Positions 7,306 through 14,167 of a DNA stretch of 21,900 nt are shown here, one piece after another; the stretch's first letter is position 1; each line of letters opens with the position of its first letter. The DNA is taken from assembly GCA_051873875.1 (NCBI GenBank), contig JBJEFI010000006.1, forward strand, positions 1 through 21,900, given 5' to 3'. The translations under genes and the position numbers were made by a program. The notes under the pieces are model-generated. The model did no database searches. It was not told where the DNA came from and saw only the letters and a program-made list of their open reading frames with translations. The stretch comes from JBJEFI01 sp051873875. Lineage in GTDB: Bacteria; Bacillota; Bacilli; Bacillales; Bacillaceae_G.

Positions 7306-8940
7306 TTACCCACGTTTAAAACGACGAAATCTTCCTGTCACTTTGTCTAACAAATCACTACCAAACATTTTTTGGATTAAATTAATCTTCCAAGCGATAC
7401 CAACGTAAACAATCACACCAACAATAGCGCCTACTCCAACGATAATAATTGCCTGCATTCGATCTGCACTATAATCTAAAAATAGCTCTAAGATTGTTCT
7501 CGTAAACAATACGGCTATGACCATTGCTACTGTCAGTAATGTCATTAATAAGACCCGACGATACACGCGTTTAAAAGATATTTTGCCATGTTTTTTAATT
7601 CGATTAGACATTAATAAAATAGAAGCACCATATCCAATTGCCGTCGCCAAAATAGCGCCATTTGTTTCAAACAATTGAATAAACGGAGTATTTAAAATTG
7701 CTTTTAGTGCCAATCCTACAAACAATCCGATAATCACGTACTTTTGTTTGTTTAATCCTTGAAGAATGGCTGCATTTACGGAAAATAACGAATATAAAAT
7801 GGCAACTGGTGCATAGAAGAAAAGAATACTTCCTCCTAATTCACTGTAAGAATAAAAAGCCGCATAGGCAGGATCTGCTAACGTAGATATTCCAACTACT
7901 GCTGGAATTGTTAGAAATAATGTAATCTGCAATGTTTGTGTGACCTTCTGTTGTAGCCCTTTATAATCCCTACTTGCAAAAGAATGGGTAATAGCGGGTA
8001 CTAACGTTAAACTAAAAGCGGTTGCTAATGAAATAGGAATTGTAATTAGTTTATGAGAATACATCGTATAAATACCATATGCATTTTCTGCTATATCGCC
8101 TAATCCAATCGATGTCATCGCTCGGTTAAACGTCAATGTATCAATTTGTTGATATAATGGCAATGCTAGTCCAACAAAAATAAACGGAATTGCATAGCCT
8201 ATTAATTCAAACATTAAAGATCCTGTCGATGCGCTAGATTTATACGTACTCTTTTCCAATAATTCGTCAAAATGGTGTTTTCGCTTCATCCAATACCATA
8301 ACAATAGTAACAAGCTTGCTACTGCTCCAATAAAAGCCGCAAAGGTAGAAACACCAACTGCGGTTGCAATAGAACCATCCATCACAACAATAACAACAAA
8401 GCTACCAATTAAAATAACACCAATTCGAACTATTTGTTCTAACAATTGTGAGGTTGTTGTTGGTCCCATGGATTGATGACCTTGGAAAAAACCGCGAATT
8501 AAACTCATTGCTGGTACGATAAGAAGCGCAAAGCTAACTAATCGCATAACATGAGTTACATCCTCTACTGTATTGCCATATTCATTTCCTTCGGCAATAT
8601 ATAAGTTAGCCAAAACAGGGGCTAACAAATACAAACTTAAAAATGTAACAATCCCTGTACCAATCATTAAGAAAATACCGTTTTTGAACATTTTCCTACT
8701 TACTTCATACTGTCCAAGTGCATTGTATTTAGAAACGAACTTGGAAACAGCTAGCGGGATTCCTGCTGTACCAATCGACAAAAAGATTGTATAAGCATTA
8801 TATCCATATGTATAAAGCGCTCCACCTTTTTCTCCTACTAACTGATAAAAAGGAATTACATAAATCATTCCTAAAATTTTAATTAATATTGTTCCTAACG
8901 TGACAATTAATGTACCACGCAAAAATTTTGAATCAGACAT
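7306..8940 (-). CDS. ytgP: YtgP, MOP-superfamily polysaccharide/lipid flippase-like protein
   Basis: A polytopic membrane protein of 544 residues with about 14 hydrophobic segments. It belongs to the PST branch of the MOP exporter superfamily, near SpoVB and MurJ-type flippases. Members flip lipid-linked sugars across the membrane, and YtgP/MurJ of B. subtilis has been tied to lipid II export; the exact substrate here is inferred. The N terminus SKFLRGTLIVTLGTILIKILGM is the typical first helix. ATG at 8940 is used instead of the ATG at 8958, because the strong GGAGGT lies 10 nt before the former and includes bases of the latter. It heads the ytgP-rsuA operon. A possible extended -10 lies at 8978-8983. 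Confidence 0.92.
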   Translation of the reverse strand: MSDSKFLRGTLIVTLGTILIKILGMIYVIPFYQLVGEKGGALYTYGYNAYTIFLSIGTAGIPLAVSKFVSKYNALGQYEVSRKMFKNGIFLMIGTGIVTFLSLYLLAPVLANLYIAEGNEYGNTVEDVTHVMRLVSFALLIVPAMSLIRGFFQGHQSMGPTTTSQLLEQIVRIGVILIGSFVVIVVMDGSIATAVGVSTFAAFIGAVASLLLLLWYWMKRKHHFDELLEKSTYKSSASTGSLMFELIGYAIPFIFVGLALPLYQQIDTLTFNRAMTSIGLGDIAENAYGIYTMYSHKLITIPISLATAFSLTLVPAITHSFASRDYKGLQQKVTQTLQITLFLTIPAVVGISTLADPAYAAFYSYSELGGSILFFYAPVAILYSLFSVNAAILQGLNKQKYVIIGLFVGLALKAILNTPFIQLFETNGAILATAIGYGASILLMSNRIKKHGKISFKRVYRRVLLMTLLTVAMVIAVLFTRTILELFLDYSADRMQAIIIVGVGAIVGVIVYVGIAWKINLIQKMFGSDLLDKVTGRFRRFKRG

Positions 8941-8977
8941 CGCACTGATGACCTCCATAAATTTGGTAACGCTAGTA

Positions 8978-8986
8978 ATTGTATCA
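8978..8986 (-). promoter_or_regulatory. Possible extended -10 promoter of ytgP
   Basis: On the minus strand TG-A-TACAAT lies about 40 bp before the ytgP start. The -35 region is poor, so recognition would depend on the extended TG. Confidence 0.4.
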
Positions 8987-9201
8987 TATTCATACCATTC
9001 CTAAAAGAAAAAGTGAAAGCGGTACTTTCAACACGGTGTAGTAAAAGGAAAGAATACTAAAGAGAATCCTTCAAAAAATTTTACGCCTACACTTAGAAAT
9101 ACCACTCTTGAACTTATAAATAGGAAAGAAATTTTTCAAGGAAGACAATCATAGGTTAGAAGGAAAAAACACAAGCAATCTTCCAACCGAAAATAATGAA
9201 T
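8987..9201. other. Gene-free stretch upstream of ytgP with hairpin potential
   Basis: No coding frame with a ribosome binding site is seen. Inverted repeats TGAAAG/CTTTCA (9014-9030) and GTGTAG/CTACAC (9036-9092), the latter with extra inner pairing, could fold upstream of or in a long ytgP leader. I recognise no known riboswitch or T-box. Confidence 0.4.
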
Positions 9202-9229
9202 AAGCACCCTAAACCCAAATAGGATGCTT
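9202..9229 (-). terminator. Terminator-like hairpin after the glycine-rich gene
   Basis: On the minus strand AAGCATCCTA pairs with TAGGGTGCTT over 10 bp with one U-G pair. On the plus strand that pair is a mismatch, so the RNA is probably read from the minus strand. The tail (ATTCATTATTTTC) is only moderately T-rich. It lies about 22 nt past the stop of the gene at 9252. Confidence 0.6.
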
Positions 9230-9251
9230 TGTTGTTTTTATTTTTACGTTT

Positions 9252-9524
9252 TTAATAATAATATCCATATGGATAATAATATGGATAATAGTATGGATAT
9301 GGTGGATAATAATATGGATAACCATAACCATATCCTCCAATTAATGCACCAGCTGCTAAACCTCCAAGAAATCCTATTCCAAAACCTGGGCGACCAAAAC
9401 CAAATCCAGGACGGCCAAAACCAAACCCTGGACGACCGAAGCCAAAACCTGGGCGACCAAAACCTCCAAATCCGCCAATCGGTCTTCTATAATCCATGCC
9501 TTGTTCTTCTAAATCAGGATACAC
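9252..9524 (-). CDS. Glycine/tyrosine-rich repeat protein, unrecognised
   Basis: A 90-residue low-complexity protein in four blocks. A charged head covers residues 1-16. A seven-residue repeat GFGRPGF occurs four times at 21-48. A glycine-zipper-like hydrophobic stretch GFLGGLAAGALIGG lies at 51-64. A Tyr/Pro tail made almost only of Y, P and G fills 65-90. The start is GTG at 9524, with AAAGGAGG placed 7 nt upstream; no in-frame ATG precedes Met10. The strong ribosome site and orderly blocks argue it is real. It lies about 60 bp downstream of a related small gene on the same strand. I do not recognise a named family. A structural role in the spore coat or cell surface is only a guess from the composition. 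Confidence 0.8.
   Translation of the reverse strand: MYPDLEEQGMDYRRPIGGFGGFGRPGFGFGRPGFGFGRPGFGFGRPGFGIGFLGGLAAGALIGGYGYGYPYYYPPYPYYYPYYYPYGYYY
9381..9464 (-). repeat. Four tandem 21-bp coding repeats
   Basis: Four consecutive units encode Gly-Phe-Gly-Arg-Pro-Gly-Phe. The copies differ mainly at third codon positions (for example CGC, CGT, CGG-type changes in Arg and CCA/CCT in Pro), which points to selection on the protein after duplication. Confidence 0.85.
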
Positions 9525-9585
9525 ATTCTTTCCTCCTTTTCTCTATTTTTGTTATCTATACTAACGCTATGACAAATGTTGATTG

Positions 9586-9729
9586 TTACCACCAACGACG
9601 GTGTGGTCGCCAATAAGGGCGGAAACCATATCCCCAAAATGGATAACCGAATCCAAACGGAACTCCAAATCCAAACCCAAATGGGACACCAAAGCCAAAT
9701 CCTCCAAAGCGTTGATCGTAATCGTACAT
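9586..9729 (-). CDS. Small Gly/Phe/Trp-rich protein, unrecognised
   Basis: A 47-residue protein. It starts MYDYDQRFGG, continues with two copies of FGFGVPFGF, then an aromatic FGYPFWGYGF, and ends in a basic, Trp/His-rich tail RPYWRPHRRWW. ATG at 9729 follows an excellent AAAGGAGGTG, 5-6 nt away, which is the main reason to accept so short a frame. It lies just upstream of the 90-residue Gly/Tyr-rich gene in the same direction. Both have a short acidic/polar head and a Phe-Gly-rich core, so they are probably a related pair and may share a transcript. No signal peptide is present. The function is unknown; I recognise no named family. Confidence 0.75.
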   Translation of the reverse strand: MYDYDQRFGGFGFGVPFGFGFGVPFGFGYPFWGYGFRPYWRPHRRWW

Positions 9730-9875
9730 TTTCACACCTCCTTTTTTCTAGCATATTCGCCCTTTTTGTCCGATGAAATAATTGAAATGCCTATCTCATG
9801 CATACTTCTATTTCGTGTCTATTTCGCTTTCACAAAAAAAATGATATGATTAACCATTGAAATAAAATAACAGTT

Positions 9876-9906
9876 TCATCAGTAGAAACATTTCTTCTAT
9901 TGATGA
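9876..9906 (+). repeat. Inverted repeat upstream of ytfP
   Basis: TCATCAGTAGAA (9876-9887) and TTCTATTGATGA (9895-9906) pair over 12 bp with one G-U pair on the plus strand and a 7-nt loop. There is no T run, so it is not a terminator in this direction. A 6-1-6 palindrome (CACTTATTAAGTG, 9934-9946) follows. Both lie 50-120 bp before the ytfP start and could be operator or leader structure. Confidence 0.55.
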
Positions 9907-9996
9907 ATAGGTAATAACTTAGATGCTAACTGACACTTATTAAGTGAATGTTGGATTAAATGAAATATATGGAAACGAAGAAAAGTTGGTGAAGAT

Positions 9997-11268
9997 ATGA
10001 ATTATGATGTGATTGTTATCGGTGGTGGTCCAGCTGGATTAATGGCTGGGATTGGTGCTGCCGAGCAAGGAGCAAACGTATTATTATTAGATAAAGGATC
10101 CAAGCTTGGACGAAAGCTTGCTATTTCAGGTGGTGGTCGATGTAACGTAACAAATCGTCGCCCTATCGATGAAATTATTAAACATATTCCTGGCAATGGA
10201 CGCTTTTTATATAGTGCCTTTTCGGTTTTTAATAATGAAGATATTATCGCCTTTTTTGAAAAATTAGGTGTAAAACTAAAAGAAGAAGATAACGGGAGAA
10301 TGTTTCCTGTTTCAGATTCGGCTCAAAGTGTAGTAGATGCTTTACTTGAACGCTTAAAACAACTAAACGTTCATATTCGTACAAATACAGCTGTTAAAAC
10401 AGTTCATTATGAAAATGGACAAGTATCTTCTGTGGAGTTAAGAGATGAAACGATTTTGCCATGTAAAGCTGTCGTTGTTGCCGTAGGCGGAAAATCTGTC
10501 CCACAGACAGGTTCAACAGGAGATGGATATGAGTGGGCTGAAAAAGCAGGTCATACGATTACAGAACTTTTTCCAACAGAAGTACCAATTACTTCATCAG
10601 AAAAATTTATTAAACAAAAAACATTGCAAGGTTTATCTCTTCAACAGGTGGCCTTATCTGTTTGGAACCCAAAGGGAAAAGTTGTAATAACGCATACGCT
10701 AGATATGATTTTCACCCATTTTGGCATTTCTGGACCAGCAGCACTTCGTTGTAGTCAATATGTACTTGCAACAATGAAAAAATTCAACGTTCCAACTGTT
10801 AGTATGTCCATTGATTGCTTACCGAATGAACACGAAGAACAGCTTTTTCAACGAGTTGTTAAAATTGTCAAAGAAGAACCAAAAAAAGCAATAAAAAATG
10901 CCTTAAAAGGACTTTTACAAGAAAGATATTTACTATTCTTACTTGAAAAAAATAACATCGACCCCCAAGCTCAATGTAGCCAATTATCAAACGAAGCCAT
11001 TCGAGGGCTAGTAAAAGATATAAAAGGATTTACCTTCAGCGTAAATGGAACACTTTCTCTAGAAAAAGCATTTGTAACAGGAGGAGGCGTTTCTGTAAAA
11101 GAAATCTACCCACAAGAAATGGCATCGAAATTCATGCCTGGCTTATATTTTGCTGGAGAAATTCTTGATATCCATGGATATACAGGTGGCTACAACATTA
11201 CAGCAGCTTTAACAACTGGTCGATTAGCTGGAATCAATGCCGCTTTATATAGTGAACGAGGTTATTAA
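9997..11268 (+). CDS. ytfP: YtfP, HI0933-like FAD-dependent oxidoreductase
   Basis: A 423-residue flavoprotein of the HI0933/BaiN-like family (NAD(P)/FAD-dependent oxidoreductases). The dinucleotide-binding Rossmann motif VIGGGPAGLMAGIGAAEQG lies at residues 6-24. It is followed by the family motif GRKLAISGGGRCNVTN at about 38-53 and a C-terminal second FAD contact in GEILDIHGYTGGYNITAAL. The physiological substrate is not known; the family has been named after aminoacetone oxidase or reductase activities in single members. ATG at 9997 has GGTGAAG close upstream. It ends cleanly at TAA before the run of N, so the gene itself is complete. The last 39 coding bases recur after the gap as part of a 55-bp duplication. 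Confidence 0.93.
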   Translation: MNYDVIVIGGGPAGLMAGIGAAEQGANVLLLDKGSKLGRKLAISGGGRCNVTNRRPIDEIIKHIPGNGRFLYSAFSVFNNEDIIAFFEKLGVKLKEEDNGRMFPVSDSAQSVVDALLERLKQLNVHIRTNTAVKTVHYENGQVSSVELRDETILPCKAVVVAVGGKSVPQTGSTGDGYEWAEKAGHTITELFPTEVPITSSEKFIKQKTLQGLSLQQVALSVWNPKGKVVITHTLDMIFTHFGISGPAALRCSQYVLATMKKFNVPTVSMSIDCLPNEHEEQLFQRVVKIVKEEPKKAIKNALKGLLQERYLLFLLEKNNIDPQAQCSQLSNEAIRGLVKDIKGFTFSVNGTLSLEKAFVTGGGVSVKEIYPQEMASKFMPGLYFAGEILDIHGYTGGYNITAALTTGRLAGINAALYSERGY

Positions 11269-11284
11269 TAAGCAAAAACGCAAA
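11230..11284 (+). repeat. Left copy of a 55-bp exact direct repeat flanking the gap
   Basis: This 55-bp segment covers the last 12 codons and stop of ytfP plus 16 bp downstream. It is identical to 11385-11439. It ends exactly where the run of N begins. Confidence 0.95.
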
Positions 11285-11384
11285 NNNNNNNNNNNNNNNN
11301 NNNNNNNNNNNNNNNNNNNNNNNNNNNNNNNNNNNNNNNNNNNNNNNNNNNNNNNNNNNNNNNNNNNNNNNNNNNNNNNNNNNN
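11285..11384. other. Assembly gap (100 N)
   Basis: Exactly 100 undetermined bases, a conventional placeholder for a gap of unknown length. The two flanks carry the same 55 bp, so the true gap may be zero or negative. Confidence 0.98.
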
Positions 11385-11439
11385 GGAATCAATGCCGCTT
11401 TATATAGTGAACGAGGTTATTAATAAGCAAAAACGCAAA
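11385..11439 (+). repeat. Right copy of the 55-bp repeat, remnant of the ytfP 3' end
   Basis: Identical to 11230-11284. It encodes GINAALYSERGY and a stop in the ytfP frame but has no start or ribosome site. It is best read as the overlapping end of the next contig rather than a real duplicated gene end. Confidence 0.9.
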
Positions 11440-11441
11440 TA

Positions 11442-11490
11442 GTTCTTTTGTATCTCATGGCGAAAGCAAGAGATATAAAAGGACCACTTT
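11442..11490 (+). terminator. Terminator-like hairpin of ytfP
   Basis: GTTCTTTTGTATCTC (11442-11456) pairs with GAGATATAAAAGGAC (11470-11484) over 15 bp with two G-U pairs. The apex contains GC-GAAA-GC, a GNRA-type tetraloop. The T run after it is short (CACTTTTAAA). If the gap is an artefact, this hairpin follows the ytfP stop by about 20 bp. Confidence 0.7.
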
Positions 11491-11554
11491 TAAACATTTA
11501 GGGATAAAGTTAAATTTCTCGATGGATATAGTTGAAAGTTAGATAATTTCAAAT

Positions 11555-11606
11555 TAAAAATAGAGGCTAACATTCTTTGTATGTACAGAAGAATATTAGT
11601 CTCTAT
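11555..11606 (-). terminator. Terminator overlapping the cse60 stop codon
   Basis: On the minus strand ATAGAG, CTAA and ATTCTT pair with AAGAAT, TTAG and CTCTAT in one long stem with a single A-C mismatch and a G-U pair. TTTTTAATTT follows. The 5' arm contains the last codons and the stop of cse60. Confidence 0.85.
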
Positions 11607-11775
11607 ATATAATCATTGCTGTAAAACAGTAAATTTGTTCATTATGGGCACTTGTAGTAGCAACTTGATATTGAATATCGACAACGTCACTTTCATGAAT
11701 TTTTTTCAAAAAGTTATTTACAACCTCCTCTAAATCTTCTTCATGTTGCTCATCAAAAACTCTTACTTTAATCAT
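11596..11775 (-). CDS. cse60: Sporulation protein Cse60
   Basis: A 59-residue acidic protein beginning MIKVRVFDEQHEEDLEEVVN. It has VDIQYQVAT in the middle and ends IYCFTAMIIYRD. This pattern (MIxVKxFD..HE.DLE, DIxY, IYCF.AMIIYR) is what I remember of the Cse60 family, about 60 residues. Its B. subtilis member is a sigma-E-controlled product of the mother cell; its molecular role is unknown. ATG at 11775 has AAGGTG 5-6 nt upstream. It lies 12 nt after the gene at 11788 and is cotranscribed with it, then ends in a terminator that overlaps its stop. I could not find a convincing sigma-E promoter in front of the pair. Confidence 0.78.
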   Translation of the reverse strand: MIKVRVFDEQHEEDLEEVVNNFLKKIHESDVVDIQYQVATTSAHNEQIYCFTAMIIYRD

Positions 11776-11787
11776 CTATTCACCTTC

Positions 11788-12003
11788 CTATTTTTCTATA
11801 TAGGCTCGATCTTGCAATGTTTCTACAATTTTATAAAAGCGACCATTTTCATGGATATACCCATCCATTAAATCTACGTGTATATCATCAGTATAGACAT
11901 AATATTTACCAATTAAATACTTGTTCGTATAAATTTCTAAATAATCTTGTTTAAATTTAGCAGTGACGTTTTCCGTAATATCAATCTTTAAAATTCTTCC
12001 CAT
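11788..12003 (-). CDS. Small protein upstream of cse60, unrecognised
   Basis: A 71-residue soluble protein (MGRILKIDITENVTAKFKQDYLEIY..., quoted in part). It alternates hydrophobic and charged residues, which suggests a small beta-rich fold: KIDITENVTAKF, YLEIY, YLIGKYYVY, IHVDLMDGYI. A C-terminal helix holds KIVETLQDRAYIEK. ATG at 12003 is chosen because GGAGGTGAT sits 5-7 nt before it; the longer in-frame GTG at 12018 lies inside that ribosome site. It is the first gene of a two-gene unit with cse60 (12-nt gap), so a sporulation role is a fair inference. No family or catalytic motif is recognised, and no membrane segment or cysteine is present. Confidence 0.8.
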   Translation of the reverse strand: MGRILKIDITENVTAKFKQDYLEIYTNKYLIGKYYVYTDDIHVDLMDGYIHENGRFYKIVETLQDRAYIEK

Positions 12004-12171
12004 TTTAATCACCTCCACTATTTATTCATATTACAATAGCTTGTATAACTTTCTTGAAAGCGACAAAAAAGGACAACCCTACTGTGGAAAAACTAGCGAA
12101 TAATAAAAATATCACAATTCTATATTCGTTATGATTATTGTAAAAAATCTCTATCAGACTTCCTTATTAAT

Positions 12172-12198
12172 AAAAAAGAATTCCTTTTCTAGGAATCC
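12172..12198 (-). terminator. Terminator overlapping the stop codon of the histidine phosphatase gene
   Basis: On the minus strand GGATTCCT pairs with AGGAATTC (8 bp, one G-U) around a 5-nt loop, followed by TTTTTTATTA. The 5' arm and loop contain the last codons and the TAG stop. Confidence 0.88.
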
Positions 12199-12770
12199 AT
12201 ATGTTTTATACAATTATATAGACGACAAGTCCATTTATTTCCAGCATGTTCAAGAATGGTTAATGACGTATTTTCAATATTTGTTTTTGAAAATTTTTCT
12301 GGTAACAATCGTTGCAACGTAAGACCAATTAAAGCCCCATGACTAACAACTAATACTCGTTTATCTTTATACTTCATTCTTACATCTTCTAAAAACTCAA
12401 TCCCTCGTCTCGATACATCTTCAAATTTCTCCATTCCAAGATTCATTTCACGCCAGTTTTTTCCCCATCTCTTTACTCGTTCTTCTTCCGTTGAACCTTC
12501 TATTTCCCCACAATTTATTTCACGAATTCTTTCATCATAAAGAATAATAGGTAATTCTAGTTTTGTTACAATTATTTGTGAAGTCTCTACAGCGCGTAAT
12601 AAATGACTTGAAATAATGACATCCCATTTTTCTTCTAAAAAAAGTCTATTTGCCAATGCAATAGCTTGTTTCCTCCCTAAATCATTTAAAGGGATATCAG
12701 CTAATCCTTGGGCCTTATTCATCCTATTCCATTCCGTAACTCCATGTCTAATGAGTCCAATTGTTGTCAT
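12189..12770 (-). CDS. Histidine phosphatase (phosphoglycerate mutase-like) family protein
   Basis: A 193-residue cytoplasmic phosphatase of the PhoE/CobC/GpmB-like branch. The phosphohistidine motif LIRHGVTEWN lies at residues 6-15 with Arg8 and His9. SSHLLRAVET brings Arg59, REINCGEIEG a likely acid near 84, and VVSHGALIG the second catalytic His144. The substrate cannot be read from the motifs; relatives act on varied phosphomonoesters. ATG at 12770 has AGGAG about 9 nt upstream. It is transcribed alone and its own terminator overlaps the stop codon. It is not GpmA: it is too short and lacks the mutase-specific insertions. Confidence 0.9.
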   Translation of the reverse strand: MTTIGLIRHGVTEWNRMNKAQGLADIPLNDLGRKQAIALANRLFLEEKWDVIISSHLLRAVETSQIIVTKLELPIILYDERIREINCGEIEGSTEEERVKRWGKNWREMNLGMEKFEDVSRRGIEFLEDVRMKYKDKRVLVVSHGALIGLTLQRLLPEKFSKTNIENTSLTILEHAGNKWTCRLYNCIKHMDS

Positions 12771-12898
12771 TACCTACAACTCCTATTTCATTTTTTCATT
12801 CATTCTATCAAACTATAAGACTCATTGGTGAACAATCCTACTTCATCATCTAATAAATTAAGGCTTGAATCAAGAACTTTATAATTTGTTAAGCGAGA

Positions 12899-12951
12899 TA
12901 AAAAAACTGGCTATTAAAGAAAAGTAACTGTTTTCCTTTAACAACCAGTTT
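12899..12951 (-). terminator. Terminator of the ABC exporter operon
   Basis: On the minus strand AAACTGGTTGTTAAAG pairs with CTTTAATAGCCAGTTT over 16 bp with two G-U pairs, followed by a run of T. It lies about 5 nt after the permease stop codon. Confidence 0.92.
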
Positions 12952-12955
12952 GTTA

Positions 12956-14167
12956 TTAATGTTTTTTAGCAAAAGAAATTGCTCGTTTCCAACTAAACTT
13001 CTCACTATAATTCATGATACCATTTAAATAAATTCGACTAACAAATTTATTTAATATCATAATAGTAGCAAGAAGTAAAACAAGGGTAATCGTAATTTCT
13101 AATGCACCAGCTTCTCCTGCAATGATTCTTGAGAACGTAACAATTGGCGAGAAAAATGGAATATAAGAACCAATTTTTACAACAATATGAGTTGGATTTG
13201 TCATCGAGAACATACCAATACCAAAAGCGACAATTACAACCATCACAATTGGCATAATAGCTGTTTGTAAGTCTTCTACTCGACTAACTAATGATCCTGC
13301 CGCTGCATACATCGTTGCATAAATTAAATACCCTAATAAGAAATAGAGTACAAACATAAGTAAAATAAACGGTGTTAATGAATTTAAATCAATTAACATA
13401 CTACCAAATAGTTCCAATTGGTTTGATTCAATTAAACCTAATCCACGGCTAACAAAAAAGGCTGCTACTAATGCCCCTATTTGAATAAAGGCTAATGCTA
13501 ATAAAGATGTAATCTTCGCATACAACAAAGGCATTGGTGGAATTTTTGATAACATTACCTCTGTTACACGTGATGATTTTTCTGAAGCAATAGACGTACC
13601 AATATTTTGACCAAACATTAAAATAAACATATACATTAAAATAACGAAAATATACACCATTCCAAATGTTTTGCTAGCATCTTTTACAACATCTTCTTTT
13701 ATTTCAATCGTTGATAGTAATTTTGAAAGGACTTCAGGAGACACATTTCCTTCCTTCATGACCTTCTGCATATATTGCCCTTGTAACACTTCCGATAATG
13801 CCATTCGCATATCACGATTTGGGAATGTATTATAGGACTCTTCAATCACCGGTTTTCCATCTTTTTCTGTGACAACGAAAATACCATCGATTTTTCGATT
13901 TTCGATATCTTTACGTAAATCGGCTACATCTTCTTGCTTATGCGTTTTTATATTTACTGTTTCTAATTTTTTCTCTAGTGCTTTTACATCAATTTGATAA
14001 GCGCTCGTATTGACAAAAGCAATATCATCTTTACTAGTAGAATCGACATTTCCAAGGCTAGAAAGAGCAATAACACCAATACACATAATAGCTAACGTAA
14101 TTAGATAACTTTTTGCCTTAAAGCCTTCTAAAAAATAAAATTTAAATGCTGCTAAAAATTTATTCAT
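12956..14167 (-). CDS. yhaP: ABC-2 type permease (YhaP/NatB-like)
   Basis: A 403-residue ABC-2 exporter permease. One N-terminal membrane helix (about 19-37) is followed by a large extracytoplasmic domain (about 38-165, with KALEKKLETVNIKTHKQED). A C-terminal block of about five helices starts near residue 167 (MVYIFVILMYMFILMFG). After the first of these comes SIASEKSSRVTEVMLSKIPP, the typical ABC-2 coupling segment. The layout matches NatB/YhaP, which export Na+ or unknown substrates. ATG at 14167 directly follows the TAA stop of the ATPase gene with no gap; GAGGGCGAG inside that gene serves as ribosome site, so translation is probably coupled. The substrate is unknown. Confidence 0.88.
   Translation of the reverse strand: MNKFLAAFKFYFLEGFKAKSYLITLAIMCIGVIALSSLGNVDSTSKDDIAFVNTSAYQIDVKALEKKLETVNIKTHKQEDVADLRKDIENRKIDGIFVVTEKDGKPVIEESYNTFPNRDMRMALSEVLQGQYMQKVMKEGNVSPEVLSKLLSTIEIKEDVVKDASKTFGMVYIFVILMYMFILMFGQNIGTSIASEKSSRVTEVMLSKIPPMPLLYAKITSLLALAFIQIGALVAAFFVSRGLGLIESNQLELFGSMLIDLNSLTPFILLMFVLYFLLGYLIYATMYAAAGSLVSRVEDLQTAIMPIVMVVIVAFGIGMFSMTNPTHIVVKIGSYIPFFSPIVTFSRIIAGEAGALEITITLVLLLATIMILNKFVSRIYLNGIMNYSEKFSWKRAISFAKKH

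Noticed and set aside
9252..9465. Possible CRISPR or satellite repeat
   Set aside because: The repeats are contiguous 21-bp units in frame with a coding sequence and have no spacers.
9730..9770. Sigma-K promoter for the small Gly/Phe-rich gene
   Set aside because: AATATGCTA is one base off the -10 pattern, but no AC lies at the needed distance upstream.
9576..9849. Plus-strand open frames opposite the small Gly/Phe-rich gene
   Set aside because: They lack ribosome sites and are the antisense of a gene with an excellent one; the repeated codon pattern makes chance frames likely.
11230..11439. Direct repeats as target-site duplication of a mobile element hidden in the gap
   Set aside because: 55 bp is far longer than normal target duplications, no element ends are visible, and an assembly overlap explains exact identity up to the N run.
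12004..12080. Sigma-E promoter in front of the cse60 unit
   Set aside because: Candidate -10 sequences such as TATACAAG have no matching -35 at the right spacing, so no call was made.
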